A stretch of 64,000 nt of DNA from Nocardia fusca NBRC 14340 (GCF_001618425.1 NZ_BDCU01000037.1:1-64000), one strand, 5' to 3'; positions 43,773 to 54,300 are shown, counted from the first letter of the stretch. The notes: a model not told the origin generated them from the letters alone. Numbers and translations: made by a program.

Positions 43773-45212
43773 ATGAATACGCTGGATTACGACTATCTGT
43801 ACATCAATGGTGAATGGTCCGCCCCATCGACCCCTGAGCGAATCGATGTCATCGGTGCGGCGACAGGGAAGCGCGTCGGATCCGTTCCGAGCTCGGCCCA
43901 CAGGGAAGTCGATTACGCCGTCGAATCGGCGCAGCGGGCATTCAACGATCCGGAAGGATGGGCAGCCTGGTCTCCCACACGCCGAGCAGCCGGTCTCGAC
44001 GCACTCGCGACAGCCCTCGAAGCGCACGCCTCGGACATCGCTTACAGCGTCACCGTTCAAAACGGCATGCCGATCAATCTCGCTCGGCAACTGGAGACCG
44101 GTATGCCCGTGGCGACGTTGCGATACTTCGCCGGCCTCATCCGTGAGCAGGGCGACGACAATCGGCGTGGATACCTGGGCGGAGACGTCCGAGTCCTCCG
44201 GCAGCCGATAGGTGTGGTTGCGGCAATCGTCCCGTGGAACTTCCCGCAGACCTTGGCCTTCACCAAACTCGCGCCCGCTTTGGCCGCAGGCTGCACGGTG
44301 GTGCTGAAACCCTCACCGGAAACCGTGCTGGACAGCATGGTGCTCGCGCGAGCGATCACCGAGTCGGGGCTGCCTCCAGGAGTCGTGAACATCGTCCCTG
44401 GTGGTCGATCCCTTGGGGAGTACCTTGTCGCGCATCCTGGAGTGGACAAAGTCGCGTTCACCGGGTCCACCGATACCGGGCGCGCCATCGCATCGGTTTG
44501 CGGTCAGCTGCTGCGTCCGGTGAGCCTCGAGCTCGGTGGGAGGTCCGCGGCCATCGTGCTCGACGACGCGAACATGACCGACCACCTCGAGAGTTTCTTC
44601 GGCGCAGCACTTCTCAACAACGGGCAGTGCTGCTATGCAACAACCCGCGTGCTCGCCCCCGAATCCCGATACGACGAAATCGTCGAACAATTGACCTCGT
44701 TCGTATCCACACTCACTGTCGGCGACCCGCTGTCGCCGGACACCCAAGTGGGACCATTGACCACCGCGCGCCAACGGGACCGCTTCGAATCCTATCTCTC
44801 GATGGGAATCGCCGACGGCGGCAAGCTGACGACCGGAGGAAGCCGCCCCGCGGACCTGCCCGAGGGGTGGTTCGTAACACCTGCGGTCATGGCCGACGTC
44901 AACAACTCGTCCCGTATCGCACAAGAAGAGGTCTTCGGACCGGTCGTGACCATTACCAGTTATTCGGACGAGAACGAGGCCGTCCGACTCGCGAACGAAT
45001 CGAACTACGGACTTGGAGGCACTGTATGGACCGCTGACCTCGACCGCGGCTTGGCGGTCGCACGTCGTGTTCGCACCGGCACGATCGGAATAAACGGATA
45101 CATACCGGACCCGGCTATTCCTTTCGGCGGCGTGAAGGACAGCGGAGCAAGTCGCGAGTTCGGGCCCGAGGGGTTGGCCGCGTACACCCATCTGCAGTCG
45201 GTTCACCTCTAG
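43773..45212 (+). CDS. Aldehyde dehydrogenase, possible 4-nitrobenzaldehyde dehydrogenase
   Basis: This 479-residue protein has the full ALDH layout. PWNFPQTLAF (154-163) binds cofactor, Glu base lies in LELGG (about 253) and the catalytic Cys287 in NNGQCCYATTRVL. FGGVKDSGASREFG near the C-terminus is the end signature. The ATG follows cgaggaatt. It is the fourth gene of the rightward arm, after the PnbB and PnbA-like genes. Its place fits oxidation of the 4-nitrobenzaldehyde released by the aldolase to 4-nitrobenzoate. Benzaldehyde specificity is inference. Confidence 0.9.
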   Translation: MNTLDYDYLYINGEWSAPSTPERIDVIGAATGKRVGSVPSSAHREVDYAVESAQRAFNDPEGWAAWSPTRRAAGLDALATALEAHASDIAYSVTVQNGMPINLARQLETGMPVATLRYFAGLIREQGDDNRRGYLGGDVRVLRQPIGVVAAIVPWNFPQTLAFTKLAPALAAGCTVVLKPSPETVLDSMVLARAITESGLPPGVVNIVPGGRSLGEYLVAHPGVDKVAFTGSTDTGRAIASVCGQLLRPVSLELGGRSAAIVLDDANMTDHLESFFGAALLNNGQCCYATTRVLAPESRYDEIVEQLTSFVSTLTVGDPLSPDTQVGPLTTARQRDRFESYLSMGIADGGKLTTGGSRPADLPEGWFVTPAVMADVNNSSRIAQEEVFGPVVTITSYSDENEAVRLANESNYGLGGTVWTADLDRGLAVARRVRTGTIGINGYIPDPAIPFGGVKDSGASREFGPEGLAAYTHLQSVHL

Positions 45213-45284
45213 TGTTCCGTACTCGAATCAGATGATCTCGAAACCTGCGCAAACTATTTCTACATCCACAACCGAGGAGTTTCC

Positions 45285-46013
45285 ATGAAGAGAACGGGCG
45301 CAACCGCGATAATGGCAATCGCGGCGACCACTACGCTCGCGCTGACCGGCGGTACTGCGAACGCGAATCCGGAAAGCTCGACAGCCGGTTCGGTGATCGA
45401 CACTTCGATCGTTCCGGGCATCAACTATAAGGGCAGCGTCGTCGGCCGGTCTGTGGTATTCAGTACCGATCTGGGATCACTGTCCGTACAAGATGGTGAA
45501 TTCCGGGTGCTCGACACTGCGGGCAATGTAGTCGGCGGGATCCCACTCACCTATCAACGAGATGGGAAGGACTGGCCGATCGCGGCGAGTATCGATGGTC
45601 GCACAGCGACTCTGACTCCGAGTACCGATCCGGCCGACGCGCAGCCCACCTCCACAGAACCGATGCTGAAAGATGTCGACGCCGCTTCCGATGCGTTGTT
45701 CAACCAAGCGATTTCGAATGCCTTCATGCAGCTTTCCTTGGGCGTTGCGCTCGGCACGTTGATCGGCACCGCGATCGGTGCCGGCATCGGTTGCGTTGCC
45801 GGTGGTGCGGCAGTCGGCGCTGCCGTAGGAGTTCCGACCGTCGGGGTGCTCGCCATCCCGGGATTCCTCGGCGGCTGCGTGTCCACAGCAGCGGTCACCG
45901 GCCCCATCGGTGGAATGGTCGGAATGATTGTTGTCGGTGTACCGGCCGCAGTAGCCGCAGGTATTCAGTTCTTCAACACTGTCAACCCACCTGCCCCGCA
46001 AGGCGCATTGTAG
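45285..46013 (+). CDS. Secreted protein with glycine-zipper C-terminal half
   Basis: This 242-residue protein has a clear signal peptide (MKRTGATAIMAIAATTTLAL, ANA|NP cleavage near 29). The middle domain of about 70 residues (VVFSTDLGSLSVQDGEFRVL, VVGGIPLTYQ) is a small beta unit seen repeatedly in exported Nocardia proteins. The last 90 residues are hydrophobic and Gly/Ala-rich (LGTLIGTAIGAGIGCVAGGA and GGMVGMIVVGVPAAVAAG), a glycine-zipper that may insert in a membrane. Function unknown. The neighbouring terminator suggests a separate transcript from the ALDH gene or readthrough from it. Confidence 0.78.
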   Translation: MKRTGATAIMAIAATTTLALTGGTANANPESSTAGSVIDTSIVPGINYKGSVVGRSVVFSTDLGSLSVQDGEFRVLDTAGNVVGGIPLTYQRDGKDWPIAASIDGRTATLTPSTDPADAQPTSTEPMLKDVDAASDALFNQAISNAFMQLSLGVALGTLIGTAIGAGIGCVAGGAAVGAAVGVPTVGVLAIPGFLGGCVSTAAVTGPIGGMVGMIVVGVPAAVAAGIQFFNTVNPPAPQGAL

Positions 46014-46022
46014 CCGGAAACC

Positions 46023-46054
46023 GGCGGGATGCCCGGGTTTCCGGGCGTCCCGCC
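46023..46054 (+). terminator. Hairpin terminator after the secreted-protein gene
   Basis: Arms ggcgggatgcccgg and ccgggcgtcccgcc pair over 14 bp with one G-U, around the loop gttt, 9 bp after the stop codon. Confidence 0.8.
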
Positions 46055-46281
46055 ACCCGGAGTGGCGTTCGCCCACTCAATGCACTTCAGGCCAGCTCCG
46101 GGTCGACGAAGAACAGAACCGTCGGTGATGGAATATCGCGAATACTCGGCAACTCACGTCTTCGGAAGGAGCGCACAACTTCCCCACGCAACCTGTCCGA
46201 TTCGTTCCCGAAAGGAGGTTGAACCAACAATTTCCGAAAAATTGGCCCGCGCCCCTTTATGAACTTAGGAGAGGGATAACG

Positions 46282-46569
46282 ATGAAGGATCGAGACATCA
46301 TGGTGAATCCTGCCGGATTCGAGGCAGCAATGGAAGCGCTTGTTATGGACGATCCGTATCCGCACAGCTCGTTCGGCGACAGTCCTACGCATTGGCTGCG
46401 AAGAGCCCTTTACGCATACGAATGGGCAAAACATACCTGCCCTGACGCGGAACGGGAATTACTTTCTCATAGTGTCCTCGGACCAGGAGAAGCTCGAGAG
46501 GCGGTCCTGCGTTACGAGGCCGGACAATACGATCGGGAGGTTGCTGATGACCGTGCACAACAGGTCTGA
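46282..46569 (+). CDS. Hypothetical protein, 95 residues
   Basis: The ATG at 46282 has aggagaggg upstream; a 21-codon longer start (46219) also has aaaggaggt upstream, so either is possible. The protein (PAGFEAAMEALVMDDPYPHS, WLRRALYAYEWAKHT) is acidic, helical and soluble, with no known domain. It overlaps the next small gene by 23 bp in another frame. Not recognised. Confidence 0.5.
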   Translation: MKDRDIMVNPAGFEAAMEALVMDDPYPHSSFGDSPTHWLRRALYAYEWAKHTCPDAERELLSHSVLGPGEAREAVLRYEAGQYDREVADDRAQQV

Positions 46570-46738
46570 ACGCGACGTGCGTGTCAGCACTTCTCTGCGG
46601 CGGCAGAAGAGAGAAAACAGTCGGAGCGAGAATGGCACAGTGGAACTCACCGGCGAAGACTGGGCAGCGATCCGACCCTGGCTCGATCCCTGTGGCTGGC
46701 GCGAAATCCGACCGGTTCCGGAGATGGGTGGAGCATGA
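46547..46738 (+). CDS. Hypothetical small protein, 63 residues
   Basis: ATG 46547 is preceded by gggagg. The product (TVHNRSERDVRVSTSLRRQK, LTGEDWAAIRPWLDP) is basic at the start. It overlaps the end of the preceding gene, consistent with coupled translation. No motif or family is recognised. Confidence 0.45.
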   Translation: MTVHNRSERDVRVSTSLRRQKRENSRSENGTVELTGEDWAAIRPWLDPCGWREIRPVPEMGGA

Positions 46739-47179
46739 GCTGCGCGCTTGTGTTCGGACCTCCTACGTGAAAGCCGAGTGGCTGAAGCCTCGCCAGGCCG
46801 GAACGAGCGATTGGTACCCACGCGACGGCCCAACTGCGTTCGGCGAGGCTCACGCAGTTCAACGAGCATCTCCGTTTTCCGTCACGGTTACGCCTGCAGG
46901 GCGGCGGTTCAACGACGAACCGAGGGATCAACGGCGATACCCGTCCGCCCTGCAAGCACACCGGGTGCAACAGATTGCTGCCCTGGGGACACAGTGCTCC
47001 TCCTCACCAAGTCACGCGCTGGTCGGCGGCCGAACAACAACCCTGGTCGGCCGCAGCCGGACGAGCCACCTGGTTGCCGTATTGCGGACATGCTCCGCGC
47101 TTGTGCCCATGCCTGCGGGAAGCTTCAGGTTCAGTTGTTGCGGCCCATCGGGTTCGAGCTCGATCGTTGGAGTGCACTG
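46739..47179. other. Gap without supported gene before the MFS gene
   Basis: The frame of the MFS gene is open backward to 46748, but the translation is Arg/Cys/Pro-rich and shows no transporter features; the transporter begins at 47180. I see no RNA gene or operator. Confidence 0.55.
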
Positions 47180-48370
47180 ATGCTGAAAACCGTGCCATCC
47201 AGTCGCACGTCCCTGGGGTTGGCTGCCCTGGCATTGTTCGTCGCTGCGGCGAACCTGCGGCCTGCTATCGCGGCGGTCTCGCCCTTGGTTGACGACATCC
47301 GCGCCGACTTGGACCTCTCAGCGACCGAGGTGTCGCTGTTGACTACCGTCCCGACGTTGGCCATGGGATTGTGCGCACCGCTGGGCGCCTACGCAGGGAG
47401 GCGATATGGGCTACAGTCCGGCGTTCTCGCTGGACTGATCATCATTGCTTTGGCCACTGGGGCTCGACTGTTCGGTACATCTGTATGGTGGCAGCTGGGC
47501 AGTGCGGCGATCGTCGGAGCAGGAATCGCCATTGTCCAAACTCTGCTGCCCGCTGTGATCAAGTCACGTTTCGCTGCCCGGGCCGGCCTACTCACTGGAC
47601 TATTCACCTCCGGACTCGGACTGGGCGGCGCGGTGGCCGCCGGAATGACCGCACCATTGGCCAATGCGTTCGACTCCTGGCCGGCAGCGCTCGCCTCCTG
47701 GTCTGTGCTCGCGTTGTCGGGTGCCGTGTTATGGACCGCCGGTAAGGGTTCGCTGAGCCTGGACGGTGTCGAAGCCCGCACCGGACCTGCGACCGGAGAA
47801 GGACCCTGGCGCAGCGGTACGGCCTGGCGCATCACTATCCTGTCGGCCGTCAACGCCGCACTCTACTATTGTGATCTTGCCTGGGTTGCGCCCCTTCTAC
47901 ACGATGACTCCGGCCGTGACGCAGCCACCGCAGGTGTCATGCTGACCGTGATGATCTCCATTCAGGTCGTTGCCATGCTGGCCGTGCCAGCGCTCCTGGG
48001 TGAACGCCGCAGCACCTGGAGGGGACTCGCCGCTATGACGGTGCTGACCGGCATCGGCTTCCTCGGGTTGGCCCTCGCGCCGGGCGCGGGTGCGTGGGTG
48101 TGGATCGTAGTGTTGGGTGTGGGGCACGGCGGTCTGTTCACGCTAGTTCTCGCCCTGCCCGTACTAGTTGGCCGCGACCCTGGAGATGCCGGGCGTATCA
48201 GTGCGATGGCGTTCTTCGTCGGCTATGGGTGCGCGGCGCTGGCCGGGCTCCTGGTGGGCGCACTACGCGATCTGACGGGCGGTTTCACTCTCAGCTTCGG
48301 TTTGCTGGGGGGACTCGCCCTGCTGATGCTCCTGCCCATCGCTCACCTGCGCAAAACAGTCAGGCTCTGA
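47180..48370 (+). CDS. CynX/NimT-type MFS transporter
   Basis: This 396-residue protein starts at ATG 47180 with ggag about 9 nt upstream. It has twelve membrane helices. NLRPAIAAVSPLVDDIRADL in helix 1 is typical of the CynX/NimT/YycB family, which moves cyanate, 2-nitroimidazole and other small compounds. The loop 2-3 motif is degenerate (GAYAGRRYG). A link with the nitroaromatic cluster 2 kb upstream is conceivable, since NimT exports a nitro compound, but is only inference. IS remnants begin right after it. Confidence 0.85.
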   Translation: MLKTVPSSRTSLGLAALALFVAAANLRPAIAAVSPLVDDIRADLDLSATEVSLLTTVPTLAMGLCAPLGAYAGRRYGLQSGVLAGLIIIALATGARLFGTSVWWQLGSAAIVGAGIAIVQTLLPAVIKSRFAARAGLLTGLFTSGLGLGGAVAAGMTAPLANAFDSWPAALASWSVLALSGAVLWTAGKGSLSLDGVEARTGPATGEGPWRSGTAWRITILSAVNAALYYCDLAWVAPLLHDDSGRDAATAGVMLTVMISIQVVAMLAVPALLGERRSTWRGLAAMTVLTGIGFLGLALAPGAGAWVWIVVLGVGHGGLFTLVLALPVLVGRDPGDAGRISAMAFFVGYGCAALAGLLVGALRDLTGGFTLSFGLLGGLALLMLLPIAHLRKTVRL

Positions 48371-48453
48371 GTTGCCCAAAGCCCTCGAAACCACCCGCGT
48401 AGCGTTCACAATCCTCTGCCGGGTAACGCTTCGGAACTCGACCCGCGACACCG

Positions 48454-48573
48454 ATGATCGGCGGGTTCATCGACGAGTACCGCCAGGTCTATGGCATCGA
48501 GTCGATCTGCCGTGCGCTGTCGGCGCATGGTGTGCAGATCGGGGCCAGGACTTACGACTTGATCCGCTATTGA
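48454..48573 (+). pseudogene. IS3-family OrfB N-terminal fragment
   Basis: The 39-codon frame reads MIGGFIDEYRQVYGIESICR and continues with ALSAHGVQIGARTYDLIRY before a stop. This is the start of an IS3-type OrfB transposase (IDEHR..GVEPICR..L..APSTYY). The remaining 250 residues of the transposase are absent. Confidence 0.75.
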
Positions 48574-48605
48574 GATCGAGACGTGCCGACATGGGGAGGC
48601 GGGCG

Positions 48606-49335
48606 GTTTACCGGGTAACGTCGCGGTCGGAGACCAGCCCTGCGACGGCAAGGTAGGTCTGCGGGAGCGTGTGGCGGTGGGGGCGTCAGCGACGCAGGCC
48701 GCGCCAGTTCTTGTGCGCGGCGATGGCGTGTTCGACCGGAATTCGTCCAGAAGAGTGCCGTGTGCGTGCCCGCGCGCATATCGATTGTCGCCGTGAGGAT
48801 TTCGGTGTGCTTGCGCGACTTCGGTGTTGGGGCGATGCCCCGGCGTTTGTGGTTGCGGCGCAGGCCCGGTAGCGGCGTCGACCAACATCCGGACCCGGCG
48901 GGTGGCGGTCGAGGCGGTCGTCGATGCCCTCGGTGGTGATCGCGGTCTGGTCGTGCCGGCGTCCGGGACGGGTCGCGCCGGACCCATAGGGCCCGCCCGG
49001 CAGCATCGCTGATGATGCTGGTCTTGACGGTGTTGAGGGTCTTGTTGCCGAAGACGAACGCCCGCCGCCCGGCCCGGGGAGGCAGCGGGGCGTCGGACCT
49101 GGGTTTCGGTGGCGTCGAGCTGCAGCGTCACCCACTCTGCCTGGGCTTGGGTGAACACCTCCGCCAGCGCGTGCGCAGCCGCACCTCGGCCGGGTCGGGC
49201 ACGGCGAATCCGCGGGCGGACAGCAGCGGCCGGATCTCACTCATGGTCATGCAACACACTGGTCGGTCCGCGTCGGAGTCCCCGGTCGGGTCACGCGGTT
49301 CACCGACGCTCTGGATGGTGATGTGGTGTGGATCT
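48606..49335 (-). pseudogene. Decayed IS5-like transposase
   Basis: Pieces of a DDE transposase appear in different minus-strand frames. The end includes PVEHAIAAHKNWRGLRR and, one frame off, RHTLPQTYLAVAGLVSDRDV. The middle includes FGNKTLNTVKTSIISDAAGR. Several frameshifts and stops separate them, so the gene is dead. No target duplication or terminal repeats could be marked with confidence. Confidence 0.65.
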
Positions 49336-49502
49336 TTGGCCGGCTCCGGTACGGGCCCCTCGTCCCACGGGTGCCACGAGAACAGACCCCGCCGACCCCG
49401 GCGACAAGGATCGCGGCGGCCAACAGACCTCGCCCGGCCGGCCCGGTCCTGGTGGTTACGGAGGCATCCGGCGGCTGAGAAGATGTTGGCGAACCTTGTT
49501 GG

Positions 49503-50504
49503 TCAGTTGTTGAGGTCCTCTGCTATCCGGCGGGCGGCTTCGGTTTCGATCGGGCCGGAGGGTTCCACGATTTCACCGGCAAGGCGGGCGGCCATGAGCC
49601 GGATCATCGCGACCTGGATCATCGCTTCGGCGTGGGCGGTTTTGCGTTCGTAGTCGCGTGCCAATCGTCTGCACCTCGTCAGCCAGGAGAAGGTTCGCTC
49701 GACCACCCGCCTGCGGGGTAGCACCTGGAAGCCTTTCACATCGGCGTTGCGGGGCACCGCCACGATCTCGAGACCCTCGGTAACCGCAGCCCATCCGACC
49801 AGGCTGGTGTCGACGGTGTTGACGTAGCCGCCGTCGACCCAGACCAACCCAGCAGAGGGAGCCGCGCCCGGATACCGGCCAGCACCTGGCGGGCACCGGG
49901 CCGGTCCTGCACCGAGGCCGAATGCACCAGGGCATGCAGCAGCAACCCATCGGTGTCGACGAGTAGATGCCGTTTGCGGCCACGCCACCCGTTTGCCGGC
50001 GTCGTAACCGATCTGCTCACCCCTTTGGTGGGTGCGCACCGATTGGGAGTCCAGCACCGCCGCCGACGGTTGCGGGTCGCGCCCGTCGACGTCACGGACC
50101 CGGTCTCGTAGTTCGTCGTGCACTCGTGCCCACGTGCCATCAGCGGTCCAGACAGCGAACACCTTGTAGGCGGTGTTCCACGGCGCGAGGTTGTGCGGCA
50201 CCAAACGGCACGCGCACCCCGTGAACAGCACATACAAGATGGTGTCGACCAGCAGCCAACGCGGGTGCACCCGGGGCCGGCCACCCAGGCGCCGGTTCGG
50301 GACGGCCGGTAGCAGCGTTTCTATCACCGCCCACTGGTCATCGGTCAACGACGAGTCATAGGCAGGCTTGCACGAACACGGGCACACCAGCCGACATCGT
50401 CGACCCGACACCCCGAATAGCATGAGCGACACGCGCTTACAGCGCCGGGTTCCCCAACACCGAGGTGGGGGCCGCTGGGGCATAGGGGCATTCGAGTCCG
50501 GCAT
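49503..50504 (-). mobile_element. IS5-family transposase gene, frame-altered in the middle
   Basis: The 333-codon frame encodes an IS5-type transposase. The N-terminus has SLTDDQWAVIETLLP and GGRPRVHPRWLLVDTILYVL; the DDE region has SAAVLDSQSVRT and, near the C-terminus, WVDGGYVN and RRRVVERTFSWLTRCRRLARDYE. Between GYDAGKRV and LVWVDGGY about 45 residues are in the wrong frame: the natural sequence (KRHLLVDTDGLLLHALVHSA) is found one frame off. An extra base near 49985 and a missing base near 49850 offset each other. The protein is probably inactive, unless these are sequence errors. Confidence 0.75.
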
Positions 50505-50590
50505 GATGAACAGTCAACACCGCGGGGGCGGCCGGGACAGGCCCCAGAACAGGCAGTGAGCTCTCGGATCGGCTACGCAACTCTCTGGGC

Positions 50591-50790
50591 GTGAGGCACC
50601 ACTCCTCGCGCGCAACCCACACCGAATTCGTTCCGGAGAACTTGTACTGGGACGCCGACATCACGCGGCTGCTGCACCGGCTGATCCGCGACCGCATCCG
50701 CGGCCCGCTGTTCAGGACCCACCGACGGCCTGGGCTGGCGAGTACCTCGGTGACCGGGATGTGCGCACCGACGAAAGACGCGACCGCGTG
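50591..50790 (+). pseudogene. Tyrosine recombinase remnant
   Basis: The translation from GTG/ATG 50591 contains ENLYWDADITRLLHRLIRDR followed by IRGPLFRTHRRPG, resembling the central part of actinobacterial phage-type integrases (WD..TARLL.RL...R.GPLF...RR). Catalytic Arg/His/Tyr regions are not found and the sequence degenerates after about 50750. The surrounding 50505-51331 holds no other gene I can support. Confidence 0.35.
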
Positions 50791-50799
50791 TACCGATGG

Positions 50800-51331
50800 T
50801 TCCCCGAGGCCGCAAGACCGCTCCGCTCCGAATACTGCAGGCCTTGAATAAATACCCTCCACCGGCTCGCACAGCGGCGAACGGCGGGGCCCGTGGCGGG
50901 CTTCATGTCGCGCGAGCACAAGGACGCTTTGCGATACCTGAGCAGGATCTGCCGTGACGTGCTGGTCACCGCCTGATCTGCCGGTGCCATGATCGAGGGC
51001 GGCCGTGTCGCGCCAGGGGGCCGGCCACGGGGCCAACGATGCTCGGCGAGAGGTCGGATTGGGATGCGAGATATTCCTAGTTCAGGACAGAGTCGGAATA
51101 TCAGTTGAGTACTCTTGCGATCTTCCTGGCATCGGGCGGGTCACGGCGGACGCCGTGCACATGGAACTCGGCCCGTTGAGGGGTGGTGTTGTTCGAGGCT
51201 GTCATACAACCATCCTCGACCCGTATCACGACAACGGCCATTTCGGGGGCTCACCGTTGCCGATCATCCGATGGGAACTCGGCAGCCCAGCCCCACGGCG
51301 TGTGCCGGGCAGGTGTGCGCGGTTCGGACTC
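50800..51331. other. Gap after IS remnants, no supported gene
   Basis: Short frames on both strands lack ribosome-binding sites and motifs. This stretch forms the 3' flank of the giant minus-strand gene. No hairpin terminator was evident. Confidence 0.5.
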
Positions 51332-54300
51332 CTACGATGCGGGATCGGTGGCCGCGTCCCACAGCGCGCGGGCAAAGCGTAGATCGGAGCGCAGCTCCGC
51401 GGACAGCTTGTCCGATTTCGACTCGGCCAGCGCCCGGAGCAATCGACTGATCCGGAGATAGTCGCGATACACCCGCTGGTTTCCGCCGCCGGGCTCGGTG
51501 CCCAGCGATAAACCCAGTGTCGCCCAAGCGAAGTCAGGGTCAGCCCACATCACCCGTCGCCATCCGGTGAAGCCGGATACGCGGCCGTTCACGAACAGGA
51601 TGTTGTCGATGGTGAGGGCAGCGGGAATCAGCTGGGATCGCTTCGGCCGAAGCGCCATCGCGAGGATCGGGGCGAACGGTTGGGCCGGAATGTTATGGGC
51701 GGCAAGCTTGTCTCCATGTGCCGCTGCCGTTCGCATGTCCTCGTCGACCAATGTGCGCAGCAGCCGGGCAGGATCGTCGGCGACGAGATAGCCGTCGGTC
51801 AGCGCGGTGGCGGGGACCTGCCGCAATTGTTCCAGCAATGTCTGCACCGGAGCGTCGACCTCGTCCACCACATGGCCCCAATCGGCGGCAGCGACCGGGT
51901 GCCCGGGCAGCCGCTCCTCGACGATCACCGGCGCCGAGCCGTCATGCGGCGCCTGCGGTTCGAGCACGCACAGTGGGCGCGGCACGCGTGTCACCCCGTG
52001 GCGGTGCAGCAGCGCCAGCAACTGTGCCTCCCTCATGGTGGTGGGCGCGACTGCGGGCTGATCGCCGACCAGGAAGAAACTATCGGCGACGACCGTGCTC
52101 CAGCGATGAGGGCTCTCGATGCGGAAGGCGCGCGTGCTCGAGGCCAGGTCGCGCAACATCGACGCTTCGTCTTCGGTCATCGCCACGGCCTGAGATCCGC
52201 GCTCACCAAGCGTCGAATATTCCCGTGCCCTGCGCAGTGGGCCGGCGACCTCCGAGCCGATCAGCCGGTCCGGCGCCCGCGTGGCGGTCATAGTCTTGTC
52301 CGCGCTGACCGTGCCGAAGTACCGCGTGCGCATGACGAAGGTCAGGGACCGGTTCCATCCCTCGCTGTTGTCGCTGAGCCGGGTGTCCTCGAACTCCCCG
52401 ATCCAGTCGCGGGCGCCGGCGGGAATATCGAGGGCGACGGGTTCGGTGCCGGTGTCCAGCACAGTCACCCGGGTGACCCGGTTCCACCATGGTTCATTGG
52501 TGCTGACCAGCGTGAGCACTGCTCTGCCCACGGACGTGCGCAACGCTGCGCCGACGGACAGCGCGGTGGTCGCGGCGGCCGCGCTTTGTTTCCAGCCGGG
52601 CCAGTCGCTCATCGTTTCACGGACGAACCCTCGGATCGCGTGTGTGACGTTCCGGATCCTGGGCTCGTCGAAGGCCTGTCCGTCCTCACGGAGCGGAACT
52701 GTGATCACCCTCGGGTTCGACGCGGTATCGACGACCAACTGGTGGTCGTGCCCCAACGCCCGTCGGACCAGATCGGCACTGCCCCGGGCGGATGTGCCCG
52801 CCATCTCGAGCACCGCGGCATAGCTGGCCATGTAGGCGGTGTCACGACTGGGGTCAATCTCCCGGCCGAGGATTGCGGGCACGGTGTCATGCGCTACCCG
52901 CTGCACATCGAGAATCGCTCTGGCGATCCGTACGTTGACGGGCATATCGGCGCTGGACAAGATCCCGGCCACACCCCGATGGTCCAGAATCGCCTTGTCC
53001 CAGCATCGTGGGCCCAGCAGTGCCAGATCCCAATCCACCATCCCGAACGGGAGCAGCGTGTTGTCCGGAATGACGTCACCGTGCAGCAGCGTGAAGTCTT
53101 CGGGTTCGGCCTCCTCGACCATCGCCTCGACCAGATCGAACATATCGCGCGGAATCTGGAGCTCATCGAAAATCCGTGCTGCCGCGGGATTTTGCAGCAG
53201 ATCCTCGAACAAGCGCCGCTGTTTGTCGATAATCCATCGGAAAAACCCTGCGGTATCCCGATCTTCGGGCATCGATTCTTGCAACAGCTCGCGGATTTCC
53301 GATTCCGGAATCCGATCCAATTGCGCCCACAGCCCGCGGAAACCGGCCAGTATCTCATCGCGGTTGTCGTAGAAGTCCGATGCGGTGGCCTGCCGCCCCG
53401 GCAGCATATTCGTGAGCACGATCGGTGTGGACTCGGTGGCAACCCACCGGTCCTCGAGACACAGATCGGTCAGCCTCGCATACGGCAGGGGCACATTCTT
53501 CACCTCGTACTTCGCCAGTAGCCGCAGGGTGTCGTACTCCCGCAACACCCGCGGGTCCACGCCCTCGGAAGGCTTACGCATCCGGGCGAACAGACCGAGC
53601 TCCGGGAGCGCGTAGTTGAAGTTGTTGAACCCTTGCAGCTGCTGCCCGCGTCGCAGCGCCTCCTGCGTCGCGGCCTCGGCCACCGTTTTCGGCATGCTCG
53701 GGCGTGCGTCGTTCACCGCACCGAGCGGCCGGAACATGGTGACGTGCATATTCGACCGGCCGGGCTCGGGTGGGTTGTTCGGATCGGAGGGCGGAAGCCG
53801 ATCCGGCCGGGAGCCTATTGCGCCGTCGGCATCTCCCGAGGCGGACGATCTCGTCGGCCCACCGCGCGGATCTCGATCATCCGATTTTCGCTGTGCAGCC
53901 CCGCTCCACGGTGTGGGCCGCGCCGGGATGCGAGGCTCGGACGCGGTGCGGTCGAGGCCGTGGCCGCCTGGATCGTCGAAGGACAAGCGCTCCGGCGGTA
54001 GCCCCGCCGCCGCTCCACCACCCCGCGGTGGACGCGCAGCCGACCCGTCCGGCGCCGGCGTGGGGGCAGCGGGCGGTTGCCCCTCTCCGGCAACAGAAGC
54101 CGAGCCGAGAACTTGGTTGATCAGGCGAACAGCGGAGTTGGGCGCTTGTGCCGCCTCCGCGAACTGTGACGGTTGCAGCACCCCCGGGTAGTCGCGCTCC
54201 AGCCGCCGCAACCGCACCAGGGCCTCGAACGCAGCGAACCGCACCCCCACAGCAGGAGCACTGAACTCCCTGGCCACCGCAGGTTTCACAACCGCAGCCA

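Noticed and set aside
46748..47179. Long N-terminal extension of the NimT-like transporter
   Set aside because: Composition is non-coding and the first membrane helix begins right after ATG 47180.
50437..51036. 199-codon minus-strand frame
   Set aside because: No ribosome-binding site or motif; overlaps a recombinase remnant on the other strand that reads more naturally.
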